Shown here in pieces: positions 10,560-22,302 of a stretch of DNA of 64,000 nt; within the stretch, counting starts at the first letter, position 1, and every line of letters starts with the position of its first letter. The notes below the pieces were generated by a model that was not told the DNA's origin, searched no databases, and saw only the letters and a list, made by a program, of their open reading frames with translations. Source of the stretch: Calendula officinalis (lineage: Eukaryota > Streptophyta > Magnoliopsida > Asterales > Asteraceae); contig OY970825.1 of NCBI GenBank assembly GCA_963853835.1, forward strand, positions 24,738,835 to 24,802,834. The letters run 5' to 3'. The position numbers and the translations under genes were made by a program.

Positions 10560-13500
10560 CTAGGAGGAATTTTCGACATCTGCAAGATATGATAACTGAA
10601 TGCTATAAGATTCTTTAAGTTGAGCAAGTATTTCATCAATATTTGGTCTTTGTGACGCATCTCTGTCTACAGATCTTGAGGCAATTAAAGCTGTTTTTCT
10701 CATGCTTTCTTCATCATATGTTCCCTTTAAGCTCTCATCAACTATCTCAAATTCACCTGCCTGCAAATACGGCTTCGCCTGCCAAAAAAGTTCCAAATTT
10801 AGTCAACACACACACACTTTTAAGCTTCATAGAAGCTGAAATGAGAAAAATTTTGGGTACCCATAAGACCAAATTGAATGAATCTGGTGATCCGGTTCGT
10901 CTTAATGGTGGTCTACCACAAATGAGCTCCAAAAGAACAACTCCAAAGCTATATACGTCACTCTTTTCAGTTAATTGTTGGGTGGTATAATATCTGCATA
11001 GAATAAATACAGTTAATTGAGAGTATTTTTTACGTTATTTAGAAAGTAGAAACATACTCAGGATCAAGATAGCCAGCTGTCCCTTTAACCATAGTGGTCA
11101 CGTGACTTGCATCTGCCTGAGTTACTTGCTTTGAAAGACCAAAGTCACTAACTTTAGCATTTAAGTCTCCATCTAATAATATATTGCTGGATTTTACATC
11201 ACGGTGGATGATTCTTGGTTCACTCCCATTGTGCAGGTAATCCAAACCTTTTAATAAAAAGTCAACAATTATTAGTTTGACTTTATAGAATATAGAGTGC
11301 ACAATATATTATATACCAGATTTCAGTTTGTACCTTTTGCAGCATCAATTGCAATCTTTAGTCTACGTACCCAACTTAGTGTTATTCTTTTGCTATTTGC
11401 TCCTGAAAAAAATGGAGCAAATTAAATAATTAAAAAATGTATTATTTACAAACCGAATTTGACGGGTGGATGGATTACCATAAAGATTATCGGTTAATGA
11501 TCCGCCAGATAGATATTCATAAACCAGTATTTGTTGCTTTGATTCATGACAATATCCTTCCAAAGATACAAGATTTTGGTGATGAATTGAAGACAATAGG
11601 GATACCTGCAACATTAGTCCATTAATGTGTCAGCAATATGGGCGGGTCGCACGAGTTGGGTAACGGGTCAAAAAGGGGGGTTCAGGTTGAAAAGGGTCAT
11701 TTTTAGTACAGGCCAAGTTACTTATTTGTCAATTTTTACATTTACTTATGAATAAAATGATGAGTAGCAATATACATTAGGTGGTCTGTTTTGGTAATTA
11801 TAAGTTTTTAACCGGACTATTTCGGTAATTATAATATTAAAAAAACTTAAAAAGATATAATAACCACGTAGAATCCAAAAAACTTCTTTTAAATACCGAA
11901 TAGGGACGGAAAGAAAACTTTAGTTACTTTTGCAAGTACCCAAACGGATCATAAAAATTTATAATTACCAAAGAAGACCACCATCTAAACTAACATTTTC
12001 TTTTAATTTAAAATAGACTTATTAGTCCTTATTAACTAATTTCTTAATTTGACCCGTTCGAGATACAACACAACCCAAATCGACTTATTGATAAACAAAT
12101 GTGTCAAAATTGGTAAAAAAAAAGGTAAAAAAAAAAGTTTGAAGATGAACAAACCTCATTGATGAAAGAATCTGCCCCAATTCGTGTTTTATCAAACCGA
12201 ACTTTAACCGCTACTAATTTTCCATCGGGCAGCTTTCCGTGGTAAACTGACCCGAAACTACCCCGTCCCAAAACCTGCTTAAAATTACGGGTTGCTGTTT
12301 TTATTTCTCTGTAAGAGAAAACTTTGGCTGCATTCAATTTCAAGTTCATCATTTGCTGGTCAATTTGCACACTCTCTTTCTGTTTAGCTTCTGTTTTATT
12401 TCTTCTTGTGTAAAAGATAATTAAAATAGATATAGTTATAAGAACGACAAGTACTCCTCCTACTGCACTAAGTACAACTGCTAAATGACTATGAAGTTTT
12501 TGCTTTTTCTTGTTGAAGACCGACACTTTTGGTGCATCGATTGAAGAATTGGCGGTTGTTTCGTAGCATTTTGACTTGGAGAAACTGAGACATTGATTTC
12601 CTAAGGTTCTGCACAAAATCTTAGTGTTAGGTTTAGTTGTTAGACAGGTTTGGTTCAAAATTTATGATTTTTGTATGAATTGTTACTTGTGTCAAACATG
12701 ATTACAAAAATCATATTATTTTAATAAAAGTCAACTTTATTTAAATAGAGTAAATTACATAAAATCATCCTTGTGATTTGTATATAGTTATGAATTTCAT
12801 CCCTTCACTTCTTTTATTAGACATATAGTCCTTAATTTTAACAAAATTCATAATTTAATGCAAATCACATGGACGATTTATGTAATTTACTCTTTTAATT
12901 AAATTAATTTAAGAGGTTTCAGGGAAACTTTTGACCCATTTAGAGATAAAACATAACCCAAATCAACAAGTAACCTTTTTAGGACCATAGACCACTTCAA
13001 GTTAGAAAAAATACCTTATTTGAAGACTATCTTTTTTCAATGCCTTTGGGAGTCTGCCTTTTAATTGATTATTTTCCAGAATCCTAGTAATTAGTTGAAA
13101 GACAGTTATTTTTAATTCATGAAGAAAACACAGATGATTAACTTACAATAATTGAAGATTCTTCATGGCTCCCAAGCTTTCAGGAACTAAACCTTCTAAA
13201 CTGTTATTTTTCACATCTCTACAATCAAAACATTGCTTTAGATACAAGAATGCTTCAAAACTGTCATAAAGTGAGGTGGCAAAATGGGCTTGTCGGGCAG
13301 GTTTGGTAATGGGTCAGCCGGTCAGGTTGACCTAAAATGCGTTTTAAAATAAAACTGTAAATAATTAAATATGATTGCAACAAGACTTACAGAACTTGAA
13401 GGCTGATTAAGCCATCCAAATCAGTGCCAAATGATGTTAGCTTATTATAACTCAAATTCCTGCAAATTTATTTGTGAGTAATAATTTTAATAAAAAAATA

Positions 13501-16216
13501 TCTAAAATCAAGTTGTGTGTTGAGCAAAATATTACAGATTTTCAAGATTCTTTAAACTTCCCAGGTTTTCTATCTCTCCTGTAAGTGATGTATTATGCAA
13601 ATCTCTAGCAAATAAAAAAAGGTTAAATTTAAAACAATTTTTTTTAAAAGTAAATTAGAAGGATGGTCACTTATATTTAACCCAAATTTCATGTATGGTC
13701 CTTTACTTTGAAAAATTACATTGATAGTTCTTTTTTGGAAATCTTTTGCATCTACCGTCCTTTGGCCTAATGTCCGTTACATATTTTAACAAAAAAAGGG
13801 CTATTAGTATAATGTTAAAGGACTACATGTGTAATTTTTTAACAGATAAATTAGAGAACGTTAAAGGTTTCCAAAAAAGGACTAACAGTATATTTTTTTA
13901 AAGTAAAGGACCATAGGTGAAATTTGGTGTAAACCTTACTGATCATCCTTGTAAATTACTCTTTAAATTACTTTTATACTATTTTCAGTTTTCTCACAAT
14001 GTCTTTAGATCAAGAAGATCGCCAAATGTAGGGCTGATTGACCTCAAGTTGATATCAAATAGCTCCCTGCAAATAAAAACATACAAATTAAAATAAATTC
14101 TTAATATTATATAAATTGAGACTTTTTTTTTACTTACAATGAGGTAACTGAATTTCCTTCACATTGTATGTGTTCCCAGAATGTTGGAGAGCATGGATCA
14201 TCTTCCCATTCAAGATCCAACCCAGTCGATTGCTGAATAACTTTAAGAGCTGAAACTGCATAAAATCACAAATAAAAGAAAGTTATATAGTTAGTTATTG
14301 ATAGCAAAAGGCCAAAATGCATTTTAGTACCCAGAAGTTTGCTGAGTAAGTATTTTACTACCTTGAACTATTAAAGGTGTAATATAGTATTCTAAACTTG
14401 ACAAAAAGGTTGATTTAGGTACCTTACTCACTAATTTGGTATTGTTTTCTCACGTGGTCATTTTCTTATAATATTAATATATTGAGATGAATGTATGTTT
14501 CGTTAAAAGCTCCAAAGAAAAGTAAGCCAACTAAGAAAATGCGATCAGATTAAAGAGTGTGTGTACTAAATCACCCATTTTGTTAAGTTTAGGGTACTAG
14601 TCAACCAAATTCAAAGTACTAAAATGCATGCATTTTGGGCAAAATAAACCAACAATGTGCATAAGCGGATTGTACTGTACAGTACAACCTGCTATGCGAC
14701 AGTTGAGGCTAACTAACCAACTGTTGTTGAGGATTGGGGAGGTATGTTAACAATCTCATAAACTTCAATAGCATTCACAAGGGGATAGAAACTAATATCT
14801 TTAAAAGTAATATTCAAACTATTAACTCCTTCCTTTAAGAAATACAAGCTCTCAACTTGCCAACTTTTTACACTATAGTTTGATTTAACGATTTCCCCAT
14901 TAATCAAGATATCGAATGTGGGTGAAACGGGGAGAATTCCCGCAAAATATAAAATGAGATAATAATCTCCGAGATTCTCGAGGGTAAAGTTGTAATTTAA
15001 CCCTTCCCTCCTAGCTAAGACTCGGCCCGTTTGAAGAACGGGCTGAGGAGGGCTCTCGTTTAGACCCCATGTGTTAAAAGTGGCTAGGGTTTCGAATCCG
15101 GTTGATGTATGAATAGGCGAAAAATCTTGATCCGGATCCCATATTCTATCGTATTGATCCAAAGGGTACCTATAATTAACATGAACCCGTTTTAGAAGCC
15201 TATTAAAAATCAAAACTAAGATCGACGATAATCATAATTAGTGGTGCTAATTTTAATCCATTTACTTATTTAGGTTTTGTTTTATCTCTAAGGCATAAAA
15301 TGATCAAGTAGAGTGAAAGTAACCTTCTGAATTGTTGTATTGATATATTGTGTAATTGTATTTAATGTTTAAATTATTTAATAAAAAATCTAAAAAAGGG
15401 AAAGAAAAAAAATGATTTTTGCATGTTAAACCAGCCCTGCCCGTTCAAACTGAACTGGTTTTGACCCATTACCAACCAGCCCATCTTGTCATTTCTAACC
15501 ATAGCATAGTAATCATACCGAATAGAGCCATTAGTGTAACCACAATTGATCCGAAAACGTTTTCTAAGCAACTTGTTTGCAAAATCTTCCATCCCACTAT
15601 AATAAGCTCCTTGAGGAATCGGTCGGATTTCAATAGACGAAATAACGGGAAACCCGCCATTCGGGATAGAAATCAAACATAACGAAACACTCTCATTGTT
15701 TTTCGGTTGCCATACGAATTCTTCAATCCATGGATCTTTAAACCATAAATTGACATTAGCAACAATTGCTCTATCTAAAGAAACAAAGAACAATGGTGGT
15801 TGTTGTAGCCCATCATAGTTTTTATACACAAATTTAGCCCGAATAAGGATCAAAGATGATGATGTGTAGTTCATTGGTAGTGTATAACATTTTCGGGTCT
15901 TAGAATCCGGGAAAAACCGAATAGATGCTGAGGTGGCGGTAGTGTCGTTGAAATTAATCGTTGTAGTGTTGCCTTTAGCGATGTAATTGTAGTCTGATAC
16001 CCATAAAATGTTGGATGAATCGATGAAATTAGTTATTCCACCACATGATAAACTCCAAAAACCTGTTTAAAAAGTATAGAATAAAAATTTGAATGTTTGT
16101 AATTGAGATTAAGGTAGGATTAGTATAATACCATCTTGATAACATGAAGTGAGGTTTGGGTAGTTGAGAAATAGGAACCCATAGAAGAAACACCAATGGA
16201 TCCTATGGAGGTCCAT
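10560..16216 (-). CDS. Malectin-like/LRR receptor-like Ser/Thr kinase
   Basis: Fifteen exons, 5' to 3': 16216-16132, 16062-15519, 15169-14718, 14255-14138, 14066-13998, 13604-13536, 13459-13391, 13218-13147, 13083-13015, 12608-12155, 11605-11479, 11402-11334, 11247-11058, 10993-10861, 10778-10560. All phases agree and give 912 aa. Order: signal peptide, malectin-like ectodomain (about residues 30-355, with INCGYTNGSIRYPLDQYDRIW across an exon joint), WEDDPC cap, four or five LRRs each in a 69-72-nt exon, a transmembrane segment near 558-582 and a kinase. The kinase has GRGSFGSV, Lys651, HRD with Asp749, DFG at 767-769 and LDPEYY, so it appears active and of RD type. It looks close to the Arabidopsis At1g67720 type of subfamily LRR-I. 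The ligand is unknown. Confidence 0.93.
11780..11982. mobile_element. MITE in intron 10 of the receptor kinase
   Basis: Inverted ends GGTGGTCT.TTTTGGTAATTATAA; the right end reads TTATAATTACCAAAGAAGACCACC. A half copy of the same family lies at about 7656-7745 in intron 2 of the DedA-like gene. The target duplication is not clear, so the superfamily is unassigned. Confidence 0.6.
12748..12892. mobile_element. Short MITE in intron 9 of the receptor kinase
   Basis: Inverted ends GAGTAAATTACATAAAATC and, read inverted, GAGTAAATTACATAAATCG, followed inside by CAAATCACA-type matches. 145 bp, non-coding. No convincing target duplication. Confidence 0.6.
13649..13960. mobile_element. MITE-like inverted repeat in intron 5 of the receptor kinase
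   Basis: The left arm AGTAAATTAGAAGGATGGTCA continues into AATTTCATGTATGGTCCTTTACTTT. The right arm is its inverted counterpart: AAAGTAAAGGACCATAGGTG, then ATCATCCTTGTAAATTACT. The centre carries AAAAGG.CTA words. Non-coding. Confidence 0.55.
14310..14641. mobile_element. Mutator-like MITE (GGCCAAAATGCATTTTAGTA family)
   Basis: Left end GGCCAAAATGCATTTTAGTA; the right end is its inverse (TACTAAAATGCATGCATTTT). The inside carries the family words CTTGAACTATTAAAGGTG and TTGACAAAAAGGTTGATTTA. Intron 3 of the receptor kinase. The target duplication has decayed here, but sister copies have perfect 9-bp duplications. Confidence 0.7.
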
Positions 16217-18112
16217 GAGATTCAAAGATTTGCTTTAGAATTCTAGTAATTGAAGACAGCACAACACACAAGTTAATTTAAGCTATTTGGCAAAATGGAT
16301 TTAAAAATAAATTAAAATAATAAATATATAATAATTGTGTAGGATCGTAGTAAAAGTAAAAGTTATAAAGAGAAAAAGGGCAAGTGTTAGGATTATGGCG
16401 TCATGGAATTACAAAAAAAAAAAAAAAAATTGGTATTTATATTGTTAGATACATCGAAAGTTTACCAATTTTTATATAGTTAGATATGTATAATTTATCC
16501 TAGAACATCTAAGTTGCTTTTTGGTTTGATTATGTCGTTTAAAATCTAATCATGTTACAAGTTGGCTAAACTTCAAGTAACAAATCCATATCAGAATTTG
16601 CAGATTAAAAACGATTTTTTTTTTAAATGGACTTGAACCAATTTCAATAATTAACCAAAATAATTGAGAAAAATGTTGCATTTTTCTTTTGCTATAATTC
16701 AAATGTTTTTTTCTTTTTTTCTTTTTTGAAGATGAGTAAAGAAGGGATAGTCATGATGAGGCGTGCAGAAAAATTTACCGTTGAAATCATCTAACTTCCA
16801 CTTTTATGATTACAAGAAAATGTCTCTAGTTTTTACAATTACTTTAGTCATATGTTCTTAATGCAGTAATATGAGTAGACCTCCTAAATAGTGTTAGAAA
16901 TTTGGTTCCGAATGTTTAGATTCTCTAAAGTCGTGTAATCATTTTCAGATTAAAGTATTTTGATGGTACAGTCGAAATCCTTAATTGGAAAAAACACCCA
17001 AAATGTACATTTCTAACAATTAAATTTGACAAAACCTACGAAAGAAACACATATCTATTTATATTGTTTTTGAGGTTTCATTTATTAGTAGTAAATTTTT
17101 GGAAACAAATTTTTGGATAATATATTTCAGCTTAACTTGTAGTTTCTGAGTTGGATTAGAGAGTAATATTTGAAATTGGTCTTTAATAGAGATAAGATCT
17201 TTATTAAAAGTAAACATTGACTAATGGTGGATAGGAGATAGGACGCTTAAACCACCAGCAATCTTTTTATTAGATTGTTGTTTCACCCTTTTTCCGTTGC
17301 TTTTCGATTAAATTAATTTACAAATTCAGTTTAAATTATTTAATGTTTGTTCCCAAAATGCAGATTCTAACGGTAACCGAGTGAAAGATGAGGATTAATA
17401 CAAATTCTCTCCATCCTAAATTATTGTTCATACTTCATAAAAACTCATGCAATGTAAAAAAATTATAATATATTATCAATAAAGAATTAAATTTTTGTTC
17501 TTTAAAGCTTTTAAACTACATAAAGTTCAGAAACATATAGTAGTTATTTTAGGATATACCAATTGAGCCAGATAGACAATAATTTCAAGATGACATGAGC
17601 ATTATTAATATAGATTTGATTAACAATAAAAAAGGTCTTGTTTAACGTACTTATGGTACGTGAAAGTCATTTAAAATAAACACCTTCACCATTCAAGTGG
17701 CTAACTATCAAATATCAGTGGTGATTATATTTTGTAGGGACCAATTAGTTGGTGGTGACGACAGTAGTCATGATGGCTATGGTGTTAGGTGGTGGTGGTT
17801 GCAGATTGTGGGTGGGTGGTGCTAATTTAAACTTTTTAAAATTTAAGGCATTGTGTTTATAACATAAATTTTTTTGCAAAGATTATATTAAAACGCTAGC
17901 AAGAAGCTAGAAAAAACATAATTACAAAGTTACAAACATACGATTTTTAGCCAATCTACCGTATTAAAAAAATTGTTTTGCATCTAGACCTACTCAACTA
18001 AACCAATTGGGATAATCGAATCAAATAAACGCTTATTACGAAAATTCCACATTCTCCGGTCTCCACCATGTAATGTAGAAATTGCTCATATATTTCTTAT
18101 TAAAATAAAATT
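16217..18112. other. Intergenic, upstream of the receptor kinase
   Basis: AT-rich DNA with an A run at 16410-16428 and a GTGGTGG-rich stretch at 17745-17820. I see no gene, RNA or repeat with definable ends. The first few hundred bases should hold the receptor-kinase promoter. Confidence 0.4.
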
Positions 18113-18269
18113 GGGTTTTGCTAATAAGGGCTGTCAATAGACATGCATCATAATTTTGTACTTCAACCCTTAACTAACTCCTGGATTTTAGGAATTACCA
18201 CACCCTTTGAATTGATGTACAACTTTTTATGCCTTATTGACAGCCTTAAGGGCTCTCATTAGCAAAACC
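18113..18269. mobile_element. Mutator-like MITE, 157 bp
   Basis: Inverted ends GGGTTTTGCTAATAAGGGCT and ATTAGCAAAACC, with inner arms GCTGTCAATA and TATTGACAGC. A 10-bp direct repeat AAATAAAATT flanks the element (18103-18112 and 18270-18279), in the 9-11-bp range of Mutator-type insertions. Confidence 0.7.
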
Positions 18270-18754
18270 AAATAAAATTTGGTTGTTGGCTTCTCGTTTT
18301 CGTTGTGGTCCAACGTAAATGATTATGTCTTTATCTCATATGTCATCATCTTACTCCATCACTACCATCATGCCACCCATACCCAAAAAAATGTGATTTG
18401 GCCTATATGCCCGTTAAAATCCAATTGACCAGAAAGATGTAAAAATAATATGGGAGTGTATTGTTATGCAGTGTTAGAAAAAGACAGAATCATTATACAG
18501 CATCTGTGAATTATAAGCTTTATAAACAATGATAATGCTTAAAGACAAGATGCCGTCTACAAGCCTCTGTAGACAAGATGCAGAGAATCCTACATCATAT
18601 CTCTGTCATATGTAGAGAGACTAATTCTAGAGACATATATAAAAAAAAGTGCAAGTTAGAATAAATAAGTGTATATAATATGTGTTTGTATGCCTAGTAA
18701 AAACACACTAATAAATAATGCGATTATGAATAATGTAAGAAAACGAGCATAATG

Positions 18755-18780
18755 TATACCCGCGCTCCGCCGCGGGTATA
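18755..18780. other. GC-rich perfect hairpin
   Basis: TATACCCGCG and its inverse CGCGGGTATA flank a 6-nt loop, in otherwise AT-rich DNA. It resembles Helitron subterminal hairpins, but no CTRR terminus follows on either strand, so it may be a remnant. Confidence 0.6.
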
Positions 18781-19253
18781 TTTAATTTTTGTTTTTAATC
18801 CATTTAATTTTAAAGTTACAAAATATCAATAAAATATGTAATGGTAATTTATTGTTTATCATTAAAAAAATTAATTTCTAAATATTTTTTGTTTTAAATA
18901 ATCTTCAATTTCATATCATGTACATATCTTTCTCACAATATTTTAAATACATAAATTTATGTCAAAAAGTTAGTCCAAAAGAGTTTTAGTGATAAAGAAA
19001 CGGTATTTATATAGGATTGGAAGATAAAAATTTAAGACACTATAAAATCTACTTAAAATTAAGATAATATATAAAATCCACTTAAATTTAGTGACTAAAA
19101 GAAAAAAGGATTGGAAAATAACTTGTAAAAGTTAAAGACACTATATACAATCTACTTAAATTTAGGGATTAAAATAAAAAGTATAAAAATTTAAGGTATA
19201 TAACTGTAAATATTGAACAACTAAAAAAATGATTAAAAAAATGAATTTGCTTG

Positions 19254-19325
19254 GAATCGAACATGGGTCATCTAATGGGCATTATCCTTAACAGTCCCCA
19301 AAAGCCACTCGGCCATGCCAAAAAT
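19254..19325 (-). other. tRNA-like sequence (possible SINE head or tRNA relic)
   Basis: On the minus strand a box-A-like TGGCCGAGTGG is followed about 45 nt later by a box-B-like GTTCGATTCC. I could not form a full cloverleaf with paired acceptor and T stems, so this is not called a tRNA gene. Confidence 0.3.
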
Positions 19326-19330
19326 TTGAT

Positions 19331-19540
19331 AATTATTTAGGCTGCACTGTATTTATAGAGATAAAACTATTAATTTTTTATTGGAAAAACTTATGAACAG
19401 TAAACTTGGGATGCTTATTGTATATATAGAGAATATAATTATTTAGGCTGCACTGTATTTATAGAGATAAAACTATTAATTTTTTATTGGAAAAACTTAT
19501 GAACAGTAAAATTGGGATGCTTATTGTATATATAAAGAAT
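19331..19540. repeat. 106-bp tandem duplication
   Basis: A block starting AATTATTTAGGCTGCACTG at 19331 repeats at 19437 with only a few changes (AAACTTGGG versus AAATTGGG; TATAGAGAA versus TATAAAGAA). The duplication is recent. Nothing else recognisable lies between 18270 and 20246 apart from the hairpin and tRNA-like entries. Confidence 0.85.
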
Positions 19541-20246
19541 TTGTACATCTGACGTGTATAAGCGAGAGTGTGGTAAGTATGAAAAAAAACATGTAATTAT
19601 GTGTATATTTGCACGTGCCGTGAGCGTGAAGGAGTACGCAATTATGCAAATAACATGTGTCAAATTAAAAGGATTCATCAAGAAATATGCATATAACTAC
19701 GTAAGCATATAGATAATGCAATTCTATATATAAAGAGATTAGTAGACCCGAGAACAGAACCGTTTTACAGAATACGGTTCCAGTTTGGGTAAATCAGGTG
19801 TGGACCCGATTGGAGACAGAATAGCAAGTAAAGTCGGTTACGGATGTTTGTAATTGTATCATATTTGTTAGTCTATGTATGTAAGTAATATTAGATAGAT
19901 TATCAAACCTTTTTCTCATATTACTCTCTCGATACATAATCTAATGTTTTGAAAACAAAAATTGTTAATAAACATGAATCTAACACTATTTATTAGCCGA
20001 ACATTATGTACTTGGACCAGAAAGGCTTGATACCCGATTTCAACAAAAAAATTGGACCCAATACTTTTATACTCAATTTCAGTAATCCGGTTCTAACCCT
20101 TTCAAATTTCGTTTTGAATGTGCAATTCTATATCTCCTCTCTATTTATACCACAATGCAATTACACGAATCGAACAAACTACAAACATACCAGATAAGTA
20201 GATAACTAGTTCAACACTTTCAAAATACATAATGCATTTCAAAATA

Positions 20247-20274
20247 CTAGGATAAAACCCGCGCGATGCGGTGG
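20247..20274 (-). other. Helitron 3' terminus: hairpin plus CTAG
   Basis: The minus strand reads CCCACCGCATCGCGCGGG, a short imperfect hairpin, then about ten bases, then CTAG followed by T. This is the canonical Helitron end. Confidence 0.8.
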
Positions 20275-20436
20275 GCTGCGAAATATATAAACCTGGCGAT
20301 TAAAAGTCCATTGGTTACATATTTTTATAACGAATACAATACATAATCATAAACTGTGTATACAATAGAGGTAAAAAGCAAGAATTAGCATTGTCGTTGA
20401 AATGTTTTTTGGTTACATGTTTTGATATATAGTAGG

Positions 20437-20464
20437 GTACCCGCGCAAATGAGGCGGCGGGTAC
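20437..20464. other. Subterminal hairpin inside the Helitron
   Basis: GTACCCGC and its inverse GCGGGTAC flank a 12-nt loop, about 170 bp inside the 3' end. Similar in core to the hairpin at 18755-18780. It may be a second or older terminator-type hairpin. Confidence 0.55.
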
Positions 20465-20660
20465 ACTGGTACATCTATTCCACGACGATGTTGATGGTGT
20501 TCGTGTACATGTTTTTGTATAACGATTATTATACAAATGACTGATAGTTGGGAATGAAATATGTATAAAACTACATTGAAAACTTATCGGCGTTTAAAAT
20601 TTGTTAAATTACATGTTTTGAAAAAAAAATATCATACATGGGGAAGAATTATCACGTATA

Positions 20661-22112
20661 TTATCCATCATGTAAGACCTCTCGATGCACCACATTTGCT
20701 GTGTAAACGCCGTCAACATTAAATTGTTTTGCTGGAGTTACCAATACTTTTGTCGTCTGCCGTGAAATTCCTCTTGACAAGGCAACGTAAAGTTGCCCAT
20801 GCGAGAACACTGATTCCGGAAGATAAACGCCGACGTTTGGAATTATTTGTCCTTGGGCTTTGTTGATTGTCATAGCGAAGCTTAGCCGAACCGGAAACTG
20901 TTTTCTTTTCAACTTGAAAGGAAACATGTCGGATTCAGACGGACATAGAGGTATTCTTGGCAAGAAAACCATTTTTCCAGCATGCTGACCAACAGCTATT
21001 TCTGCATCAATCAGATTTGGCTCAAACTTTCTGCATATAAGTCTCGTGCCATTACATAATCCATGCGAGGGATCGAGATTCCGTAAAAGTATAATCGGAC
21101 ACCCAATTTTGAGCCGGAGAACATGAGGCGGCAGACCACTCACACTAAGCGAGTTTAAAAATTCCATAGGATATAAGTCGTTTCTGTCGTCTTCTGCTTC
21201 ATCGAAACTATAATACGTTTTCTCTTCACCAGAAAATCTGTTGATCAACTTATCGTTAGGTTCATCAACATGGTCGTTTTTTGTCAATAATATTGCCCTA
21301 GAAATGATATAATCAGCTGATCTTCCATTGACGTCCATAGAAGGAAATATCGAATTAATCAACTCTTCCTTGGACGCCTCATTATCAAGGTACGGAATGG
21401 CCATGCCGTCTGGGATGCGAATATACTTTTCATCTATAACTTCTTCGTCCCCATCCCCCACTCGTAAAAGAAAGTCGGAAAACCATGGATCCGTTCGCGC
21501 TCTCATATTGATAGTCAGCCTCATCTTTTTAATGACAGACCACAGCGGTGACATTCTTAGGCTGGAGTCTACAATTTGGGCTCGCGTTCCACGTCTAACA
21601 ACCGGCAAGACTTGCCTAAAGTCGCCTCCCAACACCATAACTTTACCGACGAAAGGGACTCTCCTCCCCGTGATGTCTTGCAATGATCGATCTAATGCCT
21701 CCACAACCTGCCTCTTAGCCATGGAAGCCTCGTCCGATATGATTAGGTTTGCTGCTGTAAGAAGCTTTGCGGTCCCACTTTGTTTCTTAATGCTACAGAG
21801 TGAGTTGTTTTCAAGATTTATTGGAATCTTGAAACGGGAGTGAGCAGTTCTACCGCCCGGCATGTTATTGGCTGCCGCGCTAGACGAAGCTGTCGCGAGT
21901 GCAATGAAACCACGAGAACGGACCTTTGCAAGGAGAGCTTTATACAAAAAAGTTTTTCCTGTTCCGCCAGGCCCATCTATAAAGAAGACACCGGGAATGT
22001 TGTTATCCACATGCCTCAATATATCATCATACGCGACTCTCTGGTCGGAATTTAGTGAGTCAGAAGCAACCAAGTCTTCTTCTTCCACAATTATGGAGTA
22101 CTCCTCTTGTAA
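20661..22112 (-). pseudogene. Helitron PIF1-like helicase, C-terminal part only
   Basis: About 480 codons open from 22112 to a stop at 20661. SF1B (PIF1/RRM3) motifs are in order: GPGGTGKT (Walker A), IISDEASM (Walker B), GGDFRQVLPV, NMRAR, a late LTKND element, TINKAQGQ and YVALSRG. In a full Helitron protein this domain is the C-terminal third, after an HUH Rep domain; here the frame starts abruptly in the linker before the helicase. The sequence upstream changes at 22112/22113 into the intron after an RPA-like exon 1. The helicase motifs are intact, but there is no Rep domain and no native start, so it is classed as a fragment. Confidence 0.85.
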
Positions 22113-22302
22113 GTAGTGATGATTTATCGAATATGATTAAGAGTAATACCTCCTCGTCAATTAAAATCATCTCAAGTGATATTATCTCGTTTTTGTTGTT
22201 GAAGTTTGTTTGGGGCCAAATCCGGCAAACCTTGACCTTGATGTGAATTTTGTCCTTGAAATCATGAATGTTTCTTACAAAGTGCAATCCGGTTGTTGAC
22301 AT
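22113..22302 (-). pseudogene. RPA70-like exon 1 plus intron start, fused to the helicase
   Basis: A start codon at 22302 opens 51 codons ending in MILIDEE at a GT donor (22149). They differ only slightly from exon 1 of the RPA gene at 29018-29170. About 37 nt of the following intron are kept, then homology stops at 22112 and helicase coding begins. The upstream promoter-like DNA (22303-22480) also matches 29171-29480. This is the scar of an internal deletion that removed the rest of RPA and the Rep part. Confidence 0.75.

Noticed and set aside
13262..13345. hAT-like fragment with GGTTTGGTAATGGGTCAGC words in the receptor-kinase intron
   Set aside because: Too short, without an inverted partner or duplication, to be called an element. 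A similar fragment at 11640-11700 was set aside for the same reason.
19254..19325. tRNA gene on the minus strand
   Set aside because: The A and B boxes are recognisable, but the acceptor and T stems do not pair properly, so it is kept only as a tRNA-like sequence.
20006..20197. Remnant of the truncated Helitron copy beyond the 3' terminus
   Set aside because: I looked below 20246 for the missing RPA or helicase parts that a nested insertion would leave there and found none, so a tandem or read-through origin was preferred.
21328..21843. Plus-strand open frame of 171 codons
   Set aside because: Antisense shadow of the helicase coding sequence, whose motifs are all on the minus strand.
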